From positions 1,798,001 to 1,862,000 of the forward strand of contig CM022375.1 of NCBI GenBank assembly GCA_011800155.1: a stretch of 64,000 nt of DNA. The letters are read 5' to 3'. A program made the translations under genes and the position numbers. This document shows positions 19,118 to 30,764 of this stretch, piece after piece. This DNA is from Flammulina velutipes. Taxonomy: Eukaryota > Basidiomycota > Agaricomycetes > Agaricales > Physalacriaceae. Each line of letters starts with the position of its first letter. The stretch's first letter is position 1. The notes under the pieces are model-generated. The model was not told the origin of the DNA. It ran no database searches and saw nothing but the letters and a program-made list of their open reading frames with translations.

Positions 19118-20569
19118 CATCAGGAAAGGCCTATATATCTTATGTTAGCTATAGATAACTTAAAGCTCATAAGGCTAAAAGTTGGTCAAAGCTACTTAGG
19201 ACAAGGTTCACTGCTTAGCTTAACTTAAGTTAAGTATAGTTATATGCAAATCTACTTGAGTTATCTCAAGTCATTAGTCATAGTGAACCTTGTCTCTGGC
19301 TATCTCTGAAATACCTCAAGAACAACTTTGTAGTAACTCATAATCATCTAGATAATGCTTTAAGTAGACTTTAAGAAGCTTTTTAAGAGAGTTAAAAGAT
19401 TCAAATAGTTTCAAAAGATTGCAAAAAGAATGTAATATTCATCATACTATCAACTAACAAGTACAGAATACTACAATTAATACAATAGTAATGGTTTCAA
19501 GAAATATCTAAAAGTATCAAGTTAATCAAGAATCCAAGAGAAAAGTACAATACACATACTAGAACATTGAACACAGTCAAAAGAGAGCACCCTTGAACAA
19601 GAGACAGTGATTAGCAAGCATAAAAGAAGAAGAAGCAAGTCCACATACATTCAAGACTTGAAGATTTAAAGAGAGAACATGGAGAAAGGAGGTCAAGAGA
19701 GGAATGGTGGGATCAGAGCTCAGCTCTGGTTTAAATACCAACATGAAGTCACATGACCAGGGCAGAGGGTTTGGGTCCGGAGGTCCGGACCTAAATTGCC
19801 TGCCTGTTGGACTTGATCAATTCTTGATTCTTGATTTACCACTGTTCACTCAATAACTCTCTGGGACTTGTATGGAAGATAGTGGACCTATATATGGTTG
19901 GAAAGCGTTTAATTAGGGCTACAAGACGAGCCTATAACCGTGGGAAAATAAGGGGTGCAGCTCCGGCCATAAGCCATTCAATCAATTCCCTGTTTCTTGT
20001 GTTCAAGTAATGGCACTAGTATACTTGACTGAAAGGTATAAGTATTATATACTGTCAGAAAGCGTACAATCAGGGCTACAAAACACTTATGTAATCGTGG
20101 GAATCGCAGACACGCACCCCAAGTTATAGTTAAAATACTGATTTGACTCGGATTTCTTAGAGACCTCGTTATCATAATCATGTTTCTGAGCTATTCTAAT
20201 ACAAGCATTGCACACAGTATATCAAAGGCATGTAAAGATAACCCAAGATGACATCAGTCAGCTCCAAGACAGCTCAAGTTAGTGCATATATCAGCCCTAA
20301 CCATAGATAACTTAAGTAATCTATGAATACATACAATAACATAATTGTCTTCAGATAACTTGATTCAACTTTAGACAAGAGATATATGTATTATATCTTG
20401 GCTTGACAGAAGTTATCTCTATAGAACTTGCAGTTATATTGAGACAATTGTTAGAATATGAATATCTACAGGTAACTTTTTCGCTTGAAGATAACTCTAC
20501 AGATTTAAGTTACATAGTTTGAAAACATTTTACTTGAGTTAACCAAAGATTATAAGGCCTTTCCAGATG
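19118..20569 (-). mobile_element. CATCWGG element, copy B, with TA target duplication
   Basis: This 1452 bp element starts CATCAGGAAAGGCC and ends GGCCTTTCCAGATG, inverted relative to copy A. TA flanks it at 19116-19117 and 20570-20571. The paralogous repeat at 28560-28600 lacks the element and has a single TA at 28582-28583, a natural empty site. TA duplication points to the Tc1/mariner class of DNA transposons. No transposase is encoded, so it is non-autonomous. Confidence 0.8.
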
Positions 20570-20571
20570 TA

Positions 20572-21239
20572 TGTCCCTTCTGTCCTGTTTGCCTTGTACC
20601 AAATCACAAAATATAGGGGCTTTGCCCATCCAAATATTACAAGGTGTATCAAGGCAATGCGGTGGCCCAGATGGAAACAGTGTGACATACTCGTACGAGA
20701 CGATTCAATGACATTGGGGAAAGGAAATAGAACATGCTCTCCCCCAAAGTCTCTCTGGTGCTGCTTTAGGGTCCTCAATGTCAAATTCATCATCATCTAC
20801 TTGCCCACAACTCGCCCAACAGATGGTATGATAGTGAATATTGTCTACAGAAGATTATTAATCTGAGTTCAACAGAGCATGCCAGGACTTGCACGTCGAT
20901 GACAGAGGAAGAAAGAGATGAGAAGATAAGACAGGATCCGCCATAGGATGAAGAGATGAGACAGGATCCGCCACAGGATAACTTGGAGATCTTTGGCAAC
21001 GGTCAGACAGGGCAAAGAGGTCCAGAGCAAGAGAAGTCACAAATGGGAGGTCAAAAATCCCGATCCTGGCTCTCTTACGGATATGCGAGGCAGAGAAGAG
21101 GATGAAGATACAGAAAGTGTGAATTGCACGTGACGAGGCCAAAATCATGACAATGATCCCGAGTTCCCTTTCGACAATCCCCCTACTCATTTCACTCCTG
21201 TCATAGAAGACATTAAAATATGCCGGCAATTCATTTCTT
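20572..21239. other. Repeat flank without an intact gene
   Basis: The first 90 bases repeat at 28584-28670. The rest has only short open frames with no recognised domain; it leads into the transposase remnant on the plus strand. Confidence 0.4.
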
Positions 21240-21627
21240 TGCTGAAATCTGCGAGCCTCGAGAGCACTGTTGAAGAGCTTGATCCCGACTTCATCCACAT
21301 TCGATACACAATCCTGAAACAGAAGAACTCGATATCGACGATCCCGATTTCCGTCTCTCCCTCGACCTCTACCTCTCAGTTGAAAATGCATCTGAGACTG
21401 TCTACAACAAGGTTCGGGCCAGTATCTTGCAACACCATCCAGACGACAAAATACTCAGCCACTACTAAGTTAAGCGCTGCCTCACACTTTTGACTGGGCT
21501 CGTTCCAATCAAGCGTGACATGTGTATTAAATCATGCACAGGCTTTGTGGGTACATTTTGTGATCGCAATACCTGCCCATACTGCTCTGAGCCTCGCTAT
21601 GTTGAAGGAGAGCTTGTTGAAGCACTC
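21240..21627 (+). pseudogene. Plavaka-like transposase, N-terminal remnant
   Basis: A plus-strand frame reads ELDIDDPDFRLSLDLYLSVE, a stop, then TGLVPIKRDMCIKSCTGFVG and CPYCSEPRYVEGELVEAL. The C-x3-C, F-x-G and C-x2-C spacing is the N-terminal signature I recall from Plavaka-type transposases of Agaricomycetes. At least one in-frame stop is present and the gene is cut at 21628 by the near-palindrome. The family call is from memory. Confidence 0.5.
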
Positions 21628-24276
21628 TATGCTATACCAATAACTAGTTAAGAGGCCTTAGTGGCGGGGCCAAATAACTAGTTGCTGGCTGATGCTATAG
21701 AGCCATATTTTGGCTGGTAGAAATGACTGGCTGGCGGGCTGGGACAGGCTGAGATGAGGCAGGATGGGTCCCAAATATGGATAGGAATTGATGGGAGCAT
21801 GTAGAGATTGATGGACAAGGGGAGGGGGAGCAGGGGATGGGAAAATGTGGCCACACATAAATCCGGACCTAGGAATTGATGAGTACTGATGTCATTGATT
21901 GACCAGGGGAATAGTAATTGTGGCACCAGGAAAATCCGGACCTAGAGTTTGATGGGGGCAGGGGGATTGGGGGCAGAGGACAATTGTGGTACCAGGATAA
22001 ATACTGGGCTATTGCCAGGGTATGAGGAGGGTATGGGAGGGATGATTGTAGGTTGAAAAAGAAAATTATTTCTAACTATCAGAAACATGAATGGAGGTGT
22101 GGCAGCTACTGAAACCAACAAAAAAAACGATGTATGGCGCATTTTTAATTGAGGAGCACATACCTCGGATAAACCTGGGGTTGGTCTAGATGTCTTCCTA
22201 TTGAAAAATGGATGTGTGCAGCACAAAGAACCATGTAAAAACACGATGATTTGGCTGAGAAACAAGCAGAACATTATTGAAAATTCATCAAAAAGCACCA
22301 AAAAGGGAGCAGCACTTTGCCCTCGCTTAGGGGTGACCTGGAACCACTTGTAGGTCGTCCAGACACCTTTGGGGCATTGTATATGTCACTCAGTTAGGTC
22401 CCCAGGTCAACAGAACCCTTGGATATGATCAAAATGCCAAAAACCCGGACCACATAGCTTTGGGCCACACTATCAACTTGCCATGACCTGGGGACACTTT
22501 ATATTCGAAGATATATGTATATAATGCTCTAATCATGAGTTAGATGAAGTCTGGAGTGTGAAAAATGCGGTCAAAACCTTGGATATACCCCAAATAATGT
22601 CCCCCACCAAAGCACACACACCATCAACTTCCCCTGACCTCTGGGGTGTTCCAATGTGTTCTATTATCATTATATATGATGTATTAGCATACCAGAGATG
22701 TCCCCAATGTGTCAAAATGCGAATATTCATGATAATAGGTGAACACTTATTCACCCTTCCTCCTCAAGTACACCCATTGGTTCGCATATCTACATCTTTA
22801 GGACTGTTCTAATAGTCATTTGACATCATATAGATGATATCCTTGGGCCCAGGTTATAGGTAGACCTCGAAGATACACCCCTTTGGTACATGTTGAGGAT
22901 ATGATCTTTGTACTAATTCTCAAATGTTCATGCTCTATATTGAAGGGTGTTCACTCTGGGACATATTCTGGGAAGCTAAAAGCACATTGTATGATGTTAA
23001 AATCAATAGTCCACCACCCAGATGTGTGATAGTTGGGGTAGTTCTTGGTGTAGAAGGAGGGGATATAAATTATTGTACCATTTCTATTCGCATTTTGACA
23101 CATTAGGGACACTTCTGGGATGCTAATACGTCATCTATAATGATAATAGAACACATTGGAACGCCCCAGAGGTCAGGGGAAGTTGATGGTGTGTGTGCTT
23201 TGGTGGGGGACATTATTTGGGGTATATCCAAGGTTTTGACTGCATTTTTCACACTTCAGACTTCATCTAACTCATGATTAGAGCATTATATACATATATC
23301 TTCGAATATAAAGTGTCCCCAGGTCATGGCAAGTTGATAGTGTGGCCCAAAGCTATGTGGTCCGGGTTTTTGGCATTTTGATCATATCCAAGGGTTCTGT
23401 TGACCTGGGGACCTAACTGAGTGACATATACAATGCCCCAAAGGTGTCTGGACGACCTACAAGTGGTTCCAGGTCACCCCTAAGCGAGGGCAAAGTGCTG
23501 CTCCCTTTTTGGTGCTTTTTGATGAATTTTCAATAATGTTCTGCTTGTTTCTCAGCCAAATCATCGTGTTTTTACATGGTTCTTTGTGCTGCACACATCC
23601 ATTTTTCAATAGGAAGACATCTAGACCAACCCCAGGTTTATCCGAGGTATGTGCTCCTCAATTAAAAATGCGCCATACATCGTTTTTTTTGTTGGTTTCA
23701 GTAGCTGCCACACCTCCATTCATGTTTCTGATAGTTAGAAATAATTTTCTTTTTCAACCTACAATCATCCCTCCCATACCCTCCTCATACCCTGGCAATA
23801 GCCCAGTATTTATCCTGGTGCCACAATTGTCCCCTGCCCCCAATCCCCCCTGCCCCCATCCCCCATCTCCTGCCCCCATCAAACTCTAGGTCCAGATTTT
23901 CCTGGTGCCACATTTCCCCTGTCCTCATCCCCCCATCCTCTGCCCCCATCAAACTCTAGGTCCGGATTTTCCTGGTGCCACAATTACTATCCCCCTGGTC
24001 AGTCAATGACATCAGTACTCATCAATTCCTAGGTCCGGATTTATGTGTGGCCACATTTTCCCATCCCCTGCTCCCCCTCCCCTTGTCCATCAATCCCTAC
24101 ATGCTCCCATCAATTCCTATCCATATTTGGGACTCATCTCGCTCCATTCGACCCCACCCTCTGCCCGCCAGCCAGCCATATTAGCCTGCGAAAATGGTCC
24201 AATTAATAAGAGCTGTCAACTAGTTATTTGGCCCCGCCACTATCACCTTTTAACTAGTTATCTGTATAGCATAGGG
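21628..24276. mobile_element. 2.6 kb near-palindromic element (long inverted arms)
   Basis: The left arm 21628-22724 and the right arm 23090-24276 are inverted copies around a 365 bp centre. Outer ends read CTATGCTATAC on both arms, and GTGGCGGGGCCAAATAACTAGTT lies just inside. Both arms carry the same 119-126 codon open frame, which looks like a non-coding shadow. The right arm has an extra 60 bp duplication near 23830-23950. No transposase is visible. It interrupts a Plavaka-like gene. Parts resemble 26100-26760, so the family has diverged copies. Confidence 0.8.
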
Positions 24277-24961
24277 TGCCCACTCCTGCCCTTGCCTGTT
24301 CTGCATATCCAAATGTGAAATTTTGGACAGAAGCAGAGTGAAATGCAGTGCAGAATGAGACAAAGGCTGTCTCTACTGGTGCTAAGCGTCTTCGAGACGA
24401 ACAGTCCAACTCAGCCAGCGAGGTCCTTAACGTTGGTCTTGCTTTCCTTACCAACGAGCATGGGCAGGCTGTTTCCGGAACACGTGCCAAAGACATGCAC
24501 TGCTTTTTCTGTCAGACATTTCACAACATGCCCACCTATGACTCGTGGATGAAGGTGCCTAACGACAATGAAGCTGAACTCTTTGCCAGTGCCGTTGTCA
24601 CGAATCACCTCTATTTGCTCCCTCCACCTCGGTCCCCGACCTCGCCGAGGGTACGCCACACTCTCCCCTTTTCACATATCAGACACTCCGCACTGGGTCA
24701 GCACTGCCTTAGTCTAGGCATGGTCCGTGCATAGCCTTATCGCTCACTATTGCACCATCAGATTCCTCATGATTGCATCGTTATCGCACCATTGGTGCTC
24801 ATCGTTCACATGGACACTTTACTTATAAACACACGGCCTTTCTAGATAGTTCCTTAGTTTGTCCTCTTCGTCTCTACACTGTTCGGATATCCCAGCACTG
24901 TATTGAGCTAGATCATCGCATCTTCGCCCTCATCTTTGACCTCCATGGAAGCATCCATGTA
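24277..24961 (+). pseudogene. Decayed coding sequence to the right of the palindrome
   Basis: A 128-codon plus-strand frame (24348-24734) includes KDMHCFFCQTFHNMPTYDSW, a possible Cys-pair motif. It could be the continuation of the gene cut at 21628, but no frame joins them cleanly. I do not recognise it. Confidence 0.3.
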
Positions 24962-25527
24962 TAGGGTTTAAAGGTTAAGTCATTTAACTGGTCATTTTAG
25001 AGCGACTTAACCTGACCTGACTGCAAACATTAACTGGACCCTGAGCGACTGGTCACTGTGAATGACTAGTTAAGGTTAATGGTTAAAGCATTTGGAGAAA
25101 TTTAATGTGACTGTCAATGACTGGTCTTGACTGGTTATAACCAATACCCTTGATACTCTCAATATACGAAGAGAAAAAGAGCTATAACACAAAGATTTCT
25201 TACATATATAGTATATATATCATTAATAAAGTCTGATATACTAGAATTATGAAGAGAAAGACCAGAAAACATAGACCTGAATATGAAAAAGATAAATCAA
25301 TAGATTCATTAACCTTGGTTTACCTCTAGATTATAGGATTGATAGCAAATTAACCAGTCATAACCTGTTAATAACTAGTTATAACTGAGTCTTGAGTGAC
25401 TGGTTACACTTATTGACTGGTCATGGTTAATGGTTCATCAACTTTCATGATATTGAATGACTGGTTAAGGTCAGGTTAATCCAAAAAGTGGGTCATTAAC
25501 CTGACTTAACCTGACCTTTAAACCCTA
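24962..25527. mobile_element. hAT-type miniature element 1
   Basis: The element is TAGGGTTTAAAGG..CCTTTAAACCCTA, 566 bp. The 8 bp duplication TCCATGTA lies at 24954-24961 and 25528-25535. An 8 bp duplication with TAGGG ends is typical of hAT transposons. The interior is built from variants of AACTGGTTA/TAACCAGTT and has no gene. Confidence 0.85.
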
Positions 25528-25535
25528 TCCATGTA

Positions 25536-25690
25536 AGTCACCACTGCTGGGCCCAAAACCTTTGCTCTCTTTTTTGGCGGTGAATGCATCTCTTCTCGAG
25601 TCTTGGATGCAGTGGATAAGTTTGACAGAACAGCCAAAGTTGTAAAAACTCACAACAGGTTTGAAGAGAGATATGATGGAAGGCTGAGCA
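25536..25690 (+). pseudogene. Coding remnant between two elements
   Basis: A short plus-strand frame reads TTAGPKTFALFFGGECISSR and FDRTAKVVKTHNRFEERYDG. Its codon use looks coding, but both ends are cut by elements. Identity unknown. Confidence 0.3.
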
Positions 25691-27925
25691 TCATCAGGAA
25701 ACAGCCCTGGGTGTTAAGTTGACTAAAGACAAGTGCCAAAATGTCTTAAACTTATTGCAACTAAGTTTACTTAGGACAGACAGGTTAACTCACAGTAACT
25801 TGGTACAAGGAACTTTGTATCATTAACTCTAGTTGCTAAAAGACGACTTGAGCTGTCCAAACATAACTCTAAAGCAATGCATCTAATACCTATAGTTGAA
25901 GCTAACACAAGTTACCACCAGTTATACTCTAGAAATCAATTACCTTCGTCTAACTTATGTTGAATAAAGCTAACTTAGGGAACTTGTTTATGTTCTTGAA
26001 CTAGTTGTATGTATCTGAGAAGCTGCCTAGAGCATGAACTAATCAACAGAAGTATGTAAAAGAGTGATAATATGTATAATGCACTCAGAGCAACACTTGT
26101 AAGGCCTTGGCCGCATTTTTGACCCTATAGCCCTCATCCAAGTCATGATTAGTTGAATAATGATGTATATCTTTTCATATAAGGTGCCCCCAAGTGATGG
26201 TAGACCAATGAGGGGGCTCGACGATGTGTGGCGCAATTTCCGGACATTTTTGCTTAATGCAAGAGCACTGGTGATCTGGGAACCTATCTGGGTGTCATAT
26301 ACAATGCCCCAAAGGTTTATGAACGACTTCCAAGTAGTTTTAGATCCTCAGAATGCAAGAGAAAAGTGCTGCTCCCTTTTTGGTGATAGTCTCATGTATA
26401 TATCCATGTATTTGAGGTCTTGAACACATTCCAGCATTGGAATCACATTTGGAATGATATTTTATTGTACACATCCTTCCATAAAAGGTTCCCCCAGGTT
26501 ACAGCAATCAAAGAGAGTGCCTCGACGAAGTGTGGCGCAATTTTGCGATAAAATGATGATTCTACTGACCTGGGAACCTAACTGGGTATTAGGTGCAATG
26601 TCCTAGAGGTATATAAGCCACCTCCAAGTGGGTTAGGTCCCTAGGCTATGAGAGCAAAGTGCTGCTCCCTTTATGGTGCTTTTTCAACAATGTTCTCTGT
26701 GTCTCTCAGTCAATTCTTCACTCTTTTACATGGTTCTTGTGTATTCAATGTGCATGTTACACACTCTTTGCAATGTCCAGAGGCTTATTCAAGGACCTAA
26801 TGTGCACACACTGCTTGATTCTTTATTTTGACAAGTCCGGAACCCTAACCTCAAAGTCATGTGACCTCATGTTGGTATTTAAATCAAACATTCCCTGAAT
26901 CTCTCTTGACCTTGTACCACCACCATCTCCTCTGCCTCTCCTCCTTATCTCTACTCTTGCATGTTCCTGTCTTCAAGTCACCTGTTGTATGTTCTCTTGC
27001 TAGGTCTCTTGAGTCTTTATTGATGTCTTTTATTCAGATCTTTCCTTGTTATTGTCTGATGCTTTGCTACTGGTTGTGAGTTGTTTCTACCCTTTATTCT
27101 TGACTTTTACTAACTCTATTACTACTAGGATATGTATCTATGCTAGCTAGCTCTTGTAGTACTGTATATTATTGTATTTTAAATGAAAATCTTTGATTTA
27201 ACTCTTTGTCTTTACTGGTTTCTTAAGATTCTTGAATAAATACTTGAACCTAAGGCTATTTTATGATGTATTGAGGTTAACCTTCAGTCTGTACAGGTCT
27301 ACCTATGTCAACTCATGTCTAACTTAAGTAACTTAGACTAACTTCTGGCTAACTTAATATTGTCTACAATCATAACCATAGCCCTTGGCAACTTCATTAA
27401 CTTGAGCAACTATGGTCTTTCGTAGCTCTAAGGTAACCTATAATGACTATATACAACTTAGTCTTCAAGGGTGTTTCCTGATGTAGAGGGTCAAAAATGC
27501 GGTCAAAACCTTGTAAATATTGCTTTTAGTGTATTGTATATACTATCACTCTTTTACATATGTCTACTTCTCAGGACATGCTCTAGGGAGTTTCTCAAGT
27601 ATAAATAACTATTTTGAGATCTTATACAACTTGCCTAAGTTGACTCTGTTCCATCTAAGTTAGACAAAGGTAACTACTAAACAGAGTTTGACTGTAGACA
27701 ACTTCAGTTAAATTGAACTATCAGTTATAATGTACATTGCTTTAAGGTTATATTGAGACAACTCAAGTCATGTTTAAGCAACCTAAGCTCATGATACAAA
27801 GTATATTGTATCAAGTTACTATAAGTTAACTTGTCTGTCTTAAGTGAACTTAGTTGTCCTAAGTTTACAACATTTTAGTATCGTATCTTGAGGTAACTTA
27901 ATACTCAGTGCTGTTTTCTGATACA
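25691..27925. mobile_element. Long terminal-inverted-repeat element related to the palindrome
   Basis: About 420 bp at 25691-26120 return inverted at 27490-27925. The shared landmarks are ATCAGRAAACAG at the ends and GGGTCAAAAATGCGGTCAAAA at the inner border. The interior (26160-26760) has segments like the arms of the 21.6-24.3 kb element, twice in tandem. The part 26830-27484 resembles half of the CATCWGG element and ends TGTTTCCTGATG at 27484, so it is a composite. No intact ORF. Confidence 0.6.
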
Positions 27926-28124
27926 CAATGGCGGGTGCAAGACTGAGTACTCGTTTATTGGTCAACCTAAGTCAGGTTACTTGTATTGGAGTTTTAGGTT
28001 CCTCCCGCTTCGAGAGCCGGGTCGACTGCCTGGTCAAACCAGTGCATGACTTTAAGGTTCCAAGGATGAGTCCCAGTAACAAGGACCTTCTCTGTACTGC
28101 TAGCCTGATGTAGAGTGGTATATT
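27926..28124. repeat. Dispersed repeat, second copy (left half)
   Basis: It matches 18893-19100. A 61-codon frame is open in both copies, but substitutions do not look clearly coding. The repeat is split here by a hAT miniature element and resumes at 28560. Confidence 0.6.
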
Positions 28125-28551
28125 TAGGGTTTCAAGGTTAAGTCAAAGTGACTGTGAATGACCATTAACTTAGCTTGACTTGACTGCAGTTAAGGGTTAT
28201 GGTCAAGGTTTGGTCAAGAGTTAAGGGCAGTCAAGGTCACAGGTCAAGGCTAATCTTGAGAAATCTTTAACTGGTCCCTGTTGGTCAATGATTTTAATCA
28301 AGGTTAAATACTGAATCTATCTGAAACAGCCTAATACATGATAATAATAGTAGTTTATCAGTTATTGACTGGTCATAACTCTTAACTTGACTGCAATTAA
28401 CTGAATTTTAACTTGACTGATGTAAATCGGTCAAGGATTTTGACCAGTTAAAGTTAAGGTCAAGAAAAATCCTTGATTTTTCTTGACTGGTTAAGGTCAG
28501 GTTAAGGGAAATTTGATGAATAACCTGACTTGACTTGACTTTAAAACCCTA
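28125..28551. mobile_element. hAT-type miniature element 2
   Basis: It runs TAGGGTTTCAAGG..CTTTAAAACCCTA, 427 bp. The 8 bp duplication GGTATATT is at 28117-28124 and 28552-28559. The paralogous sequence near 19085-19095 lacks the element, giving an empty site. Closely related to element 3 in opposite orientation. Confidence 0.88.
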
Positions 28552-29060
28552 GGTATATTCCGTTCATCAATGTCTTCTCCTTATGTCTGTTCTGTCCTGT
28601 TTGTCTTGTACCAAATCACAAAATATGGGGACTTTGCCCATCCAAATATTACAAGGTGTATCAGTGTGCAATACAGAGTCAGCTAGTAATACAAGAGAGA
28701 GATAAGTTATGTACCTTCGTTGTGTGCAATACAGAGTAAAGAGCAACAAAGTAAAATTGATCGTAAATAATGGTTTGGTGACAGTATGAGAAAGTGTGTA
28801 TATAGTAAACTGGGGGACCAGGCTTACACCGGTCTGGTCCAGTTGGTGGTCTTTTGGCAGTCCTTGCAACCGGACCTGCAACCTCTAAACATTGATAGTA
28901 GGGAATTCTAATATTAGTGCTCTGACTGAATCACAGCAATGACTTAGGTTTTAATTCAGTAGCATAGGGTAACTGCTAGTTAGATTTAGAGATGTTCAAG
29001 AGTACCAGGTGTTTCGTGATACCCACAGGTATATCCCACCTGTACACCCGCGGGTATGGT

Positions 29061-29486
29061 TAGGGTTTTAAAGTCAAGTCAAGTCAGGTTATTCACCAAA
29101 TTTCCCTTGACCTGACCTTGACCAGTCAAGAAAAATTCTTAATTTCTCTTGACCTTCACTTTAACCGGTCAAAATCCTTAACCGTTTTACACCAGTCAAG
29201 TCAAAACTCAGTTAATTGCAGTCAAGTTAAGAGTCATAACCAGTCAATAACTGGTAAATTAATATTATTATCATGTATTAGGCTGTTTCAGATAGGTTTA
29301 GTAATTAACCTTGGTAAATTCATTGACCAACAGAGACCAGTCAAAGATTTCTCAAGATTGGTCTTGACCTGTGACCTTGACTGCTCTTAACCCTTAACCA
29401 AACCTTGACCGAAACCCTTAACTGCAGTCAAGTCAAGCTAAGTTAACGGTCATTTACAGTCACTTTGACTTGACCTTGAAACCCTA
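29061..29486. mobile_element. hAT-type miniature element 3, nested
   Basis: TAGGGTTTTAAAG..TTGAAACCCTA, 426 bp, with GGTATGGT duplicated at 29053-29060 and 29487-29494. It is an inverted relative of 28125-28551 and sits inside the element 28987-30549. Confidence 0.88.
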
Positions 29487-29535
29487 GGTATGGTGCGCCC
29501 CACTTTAGCGCGGGTACGCACCCAGGTGTGTACCC

Positions 29536-30182
29536 TAGGGTACGCAACGAGTTACTCATGAGTCGACTTGCCACCCATCTGGCAAGTACTTGTCAACATT
29601 TTTCTATGATCCAGACTTGTTACTGACTTGCCATAAGATGACTCGAGTTATACTCAAGTCCACTTATAAGTACTTCTTTGTACTCAAGTATTGGCAAGTA
29701 CTTGTGAGTTTGACTTGAGTACTTGGCATTAGTAGACATTATATATAAGTTCTAAGTTGTAAAGTACTTTTTTATTGATACTATAGTAGTAGAATCATTC
29801 TATAGTCTATCTAATACTAAATAAACACTGTATACAACTTAATTTAGGTGCATATGTTCAATGATATCATACAAGTTACCAGAGTTCAAGCTATATCTTG
29901 TCCAAATTGTATTATGTTGATATGTCTCAGTGTACAAAAACTGTTTTCAATAACTATAAAACTATAAAATATACTAATATATATAGAATATATACTCTAA
30001 AACATATATCGAACGAGACAAGTACTTGCAGCAAGTACTCGTCTCTCCGAAGCCTTGACTCCTGACTTGTCAGTGACTTGACTTGTGGGACTTGTGAGTT
30101 ACAATGAGTCAAGTCTCGCAAGTCTCTTGGCAAGTCAGTACTCGAGTGAGTCAAAAGTGACTCAAACTCATTGCGTTCCCTA
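29536..30182. mobile_element. hAT-type miniature element 5, nested
   Basis: Ends TAGGGTACGCAACGAGTT and AACTCATTGCGTTCCCTA; 647 bp. GTGTACCC is duplicated at 29528-29535 and 30183-30190. The arms repeat ACTTGCCAAGTACT-type words. It lies inside the element 28987-30549. Confidence 0.85.
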
Positions 30183-30764
30183 GTGTACCCAGGTGGCGGG
30201 TATCAGTTCTGGGGGAAGAGTATCTGTCCATGATACCAGGGAATACAATAATCTAACTATTCATTGTGATAGGAAGCCTGTATATGATGTATAATAGCTA
30301 ATCTGGACTTATATACATCTGGAACTCATTTAAAATGGCTAATGCATGTGCTACAATAGGTATATCAACGTGCACCCGCCACTATACCCGGGTATTGAGC
30401 ACCCGCCACCCGCGGATACCCGCGGGACTGGTACTTCGCGCGGGTGGGTACCCGGGTATGGTGGCGGGTGGCGGGTGGCACTTCTGCGGATTGAATACCC
30501 GTTGCAGCGGGTGCGGGTGGACCCGGGTGGGTACTCTTGAACATCTCTAGTTAGATTTAATTCATCTGCTTATTGATCAAATATGAAACTGTTTCTGCTA
30601 AACCTTCATCAACTATTGTATGAATATGGAGCAGAATGAAAGAGATTCAGACTCACACATGCACCAAAAACCTGATAACAGGCAAAAAAGTAGACAAAAA
30701 AGGTCAAACACCCCCTCAACACCCCGCTACACGAAAATACTCCCCCCCATCCTCCACCCGCCGC

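Larger units (their letters stand above)
28987..30549. mobile_element. hAT-type element 4 (outer host of two nested elements)
   Basis: The ends are TAGAGATGTTCAAGAGTACC and its complement. The 8 bp duplication GTTAGATT is at 28979-28986 and 30550-30557. Removing two nested elements leaves about 470 bp, rich in CGGGTA, GTGGCGGGTG and ACCCGCC repeats. No ORF. Confidence 0.85.

Noticed and set aside
21942..22301. 119-codon ORF in the left palindrome arm, repeated at 23509-23889
   Set aside because: Conservation follows from the arms being copies. Composition is low in domain signal and no homologue comes to mind.
30380..30540. Repeated CGGGTA and GTGGCGGGTG words, considered as a telomere-like or CRISPR-like array
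   Set aside because: Units are irregular with no constant spacer, and they lie inside a hAT-type element.
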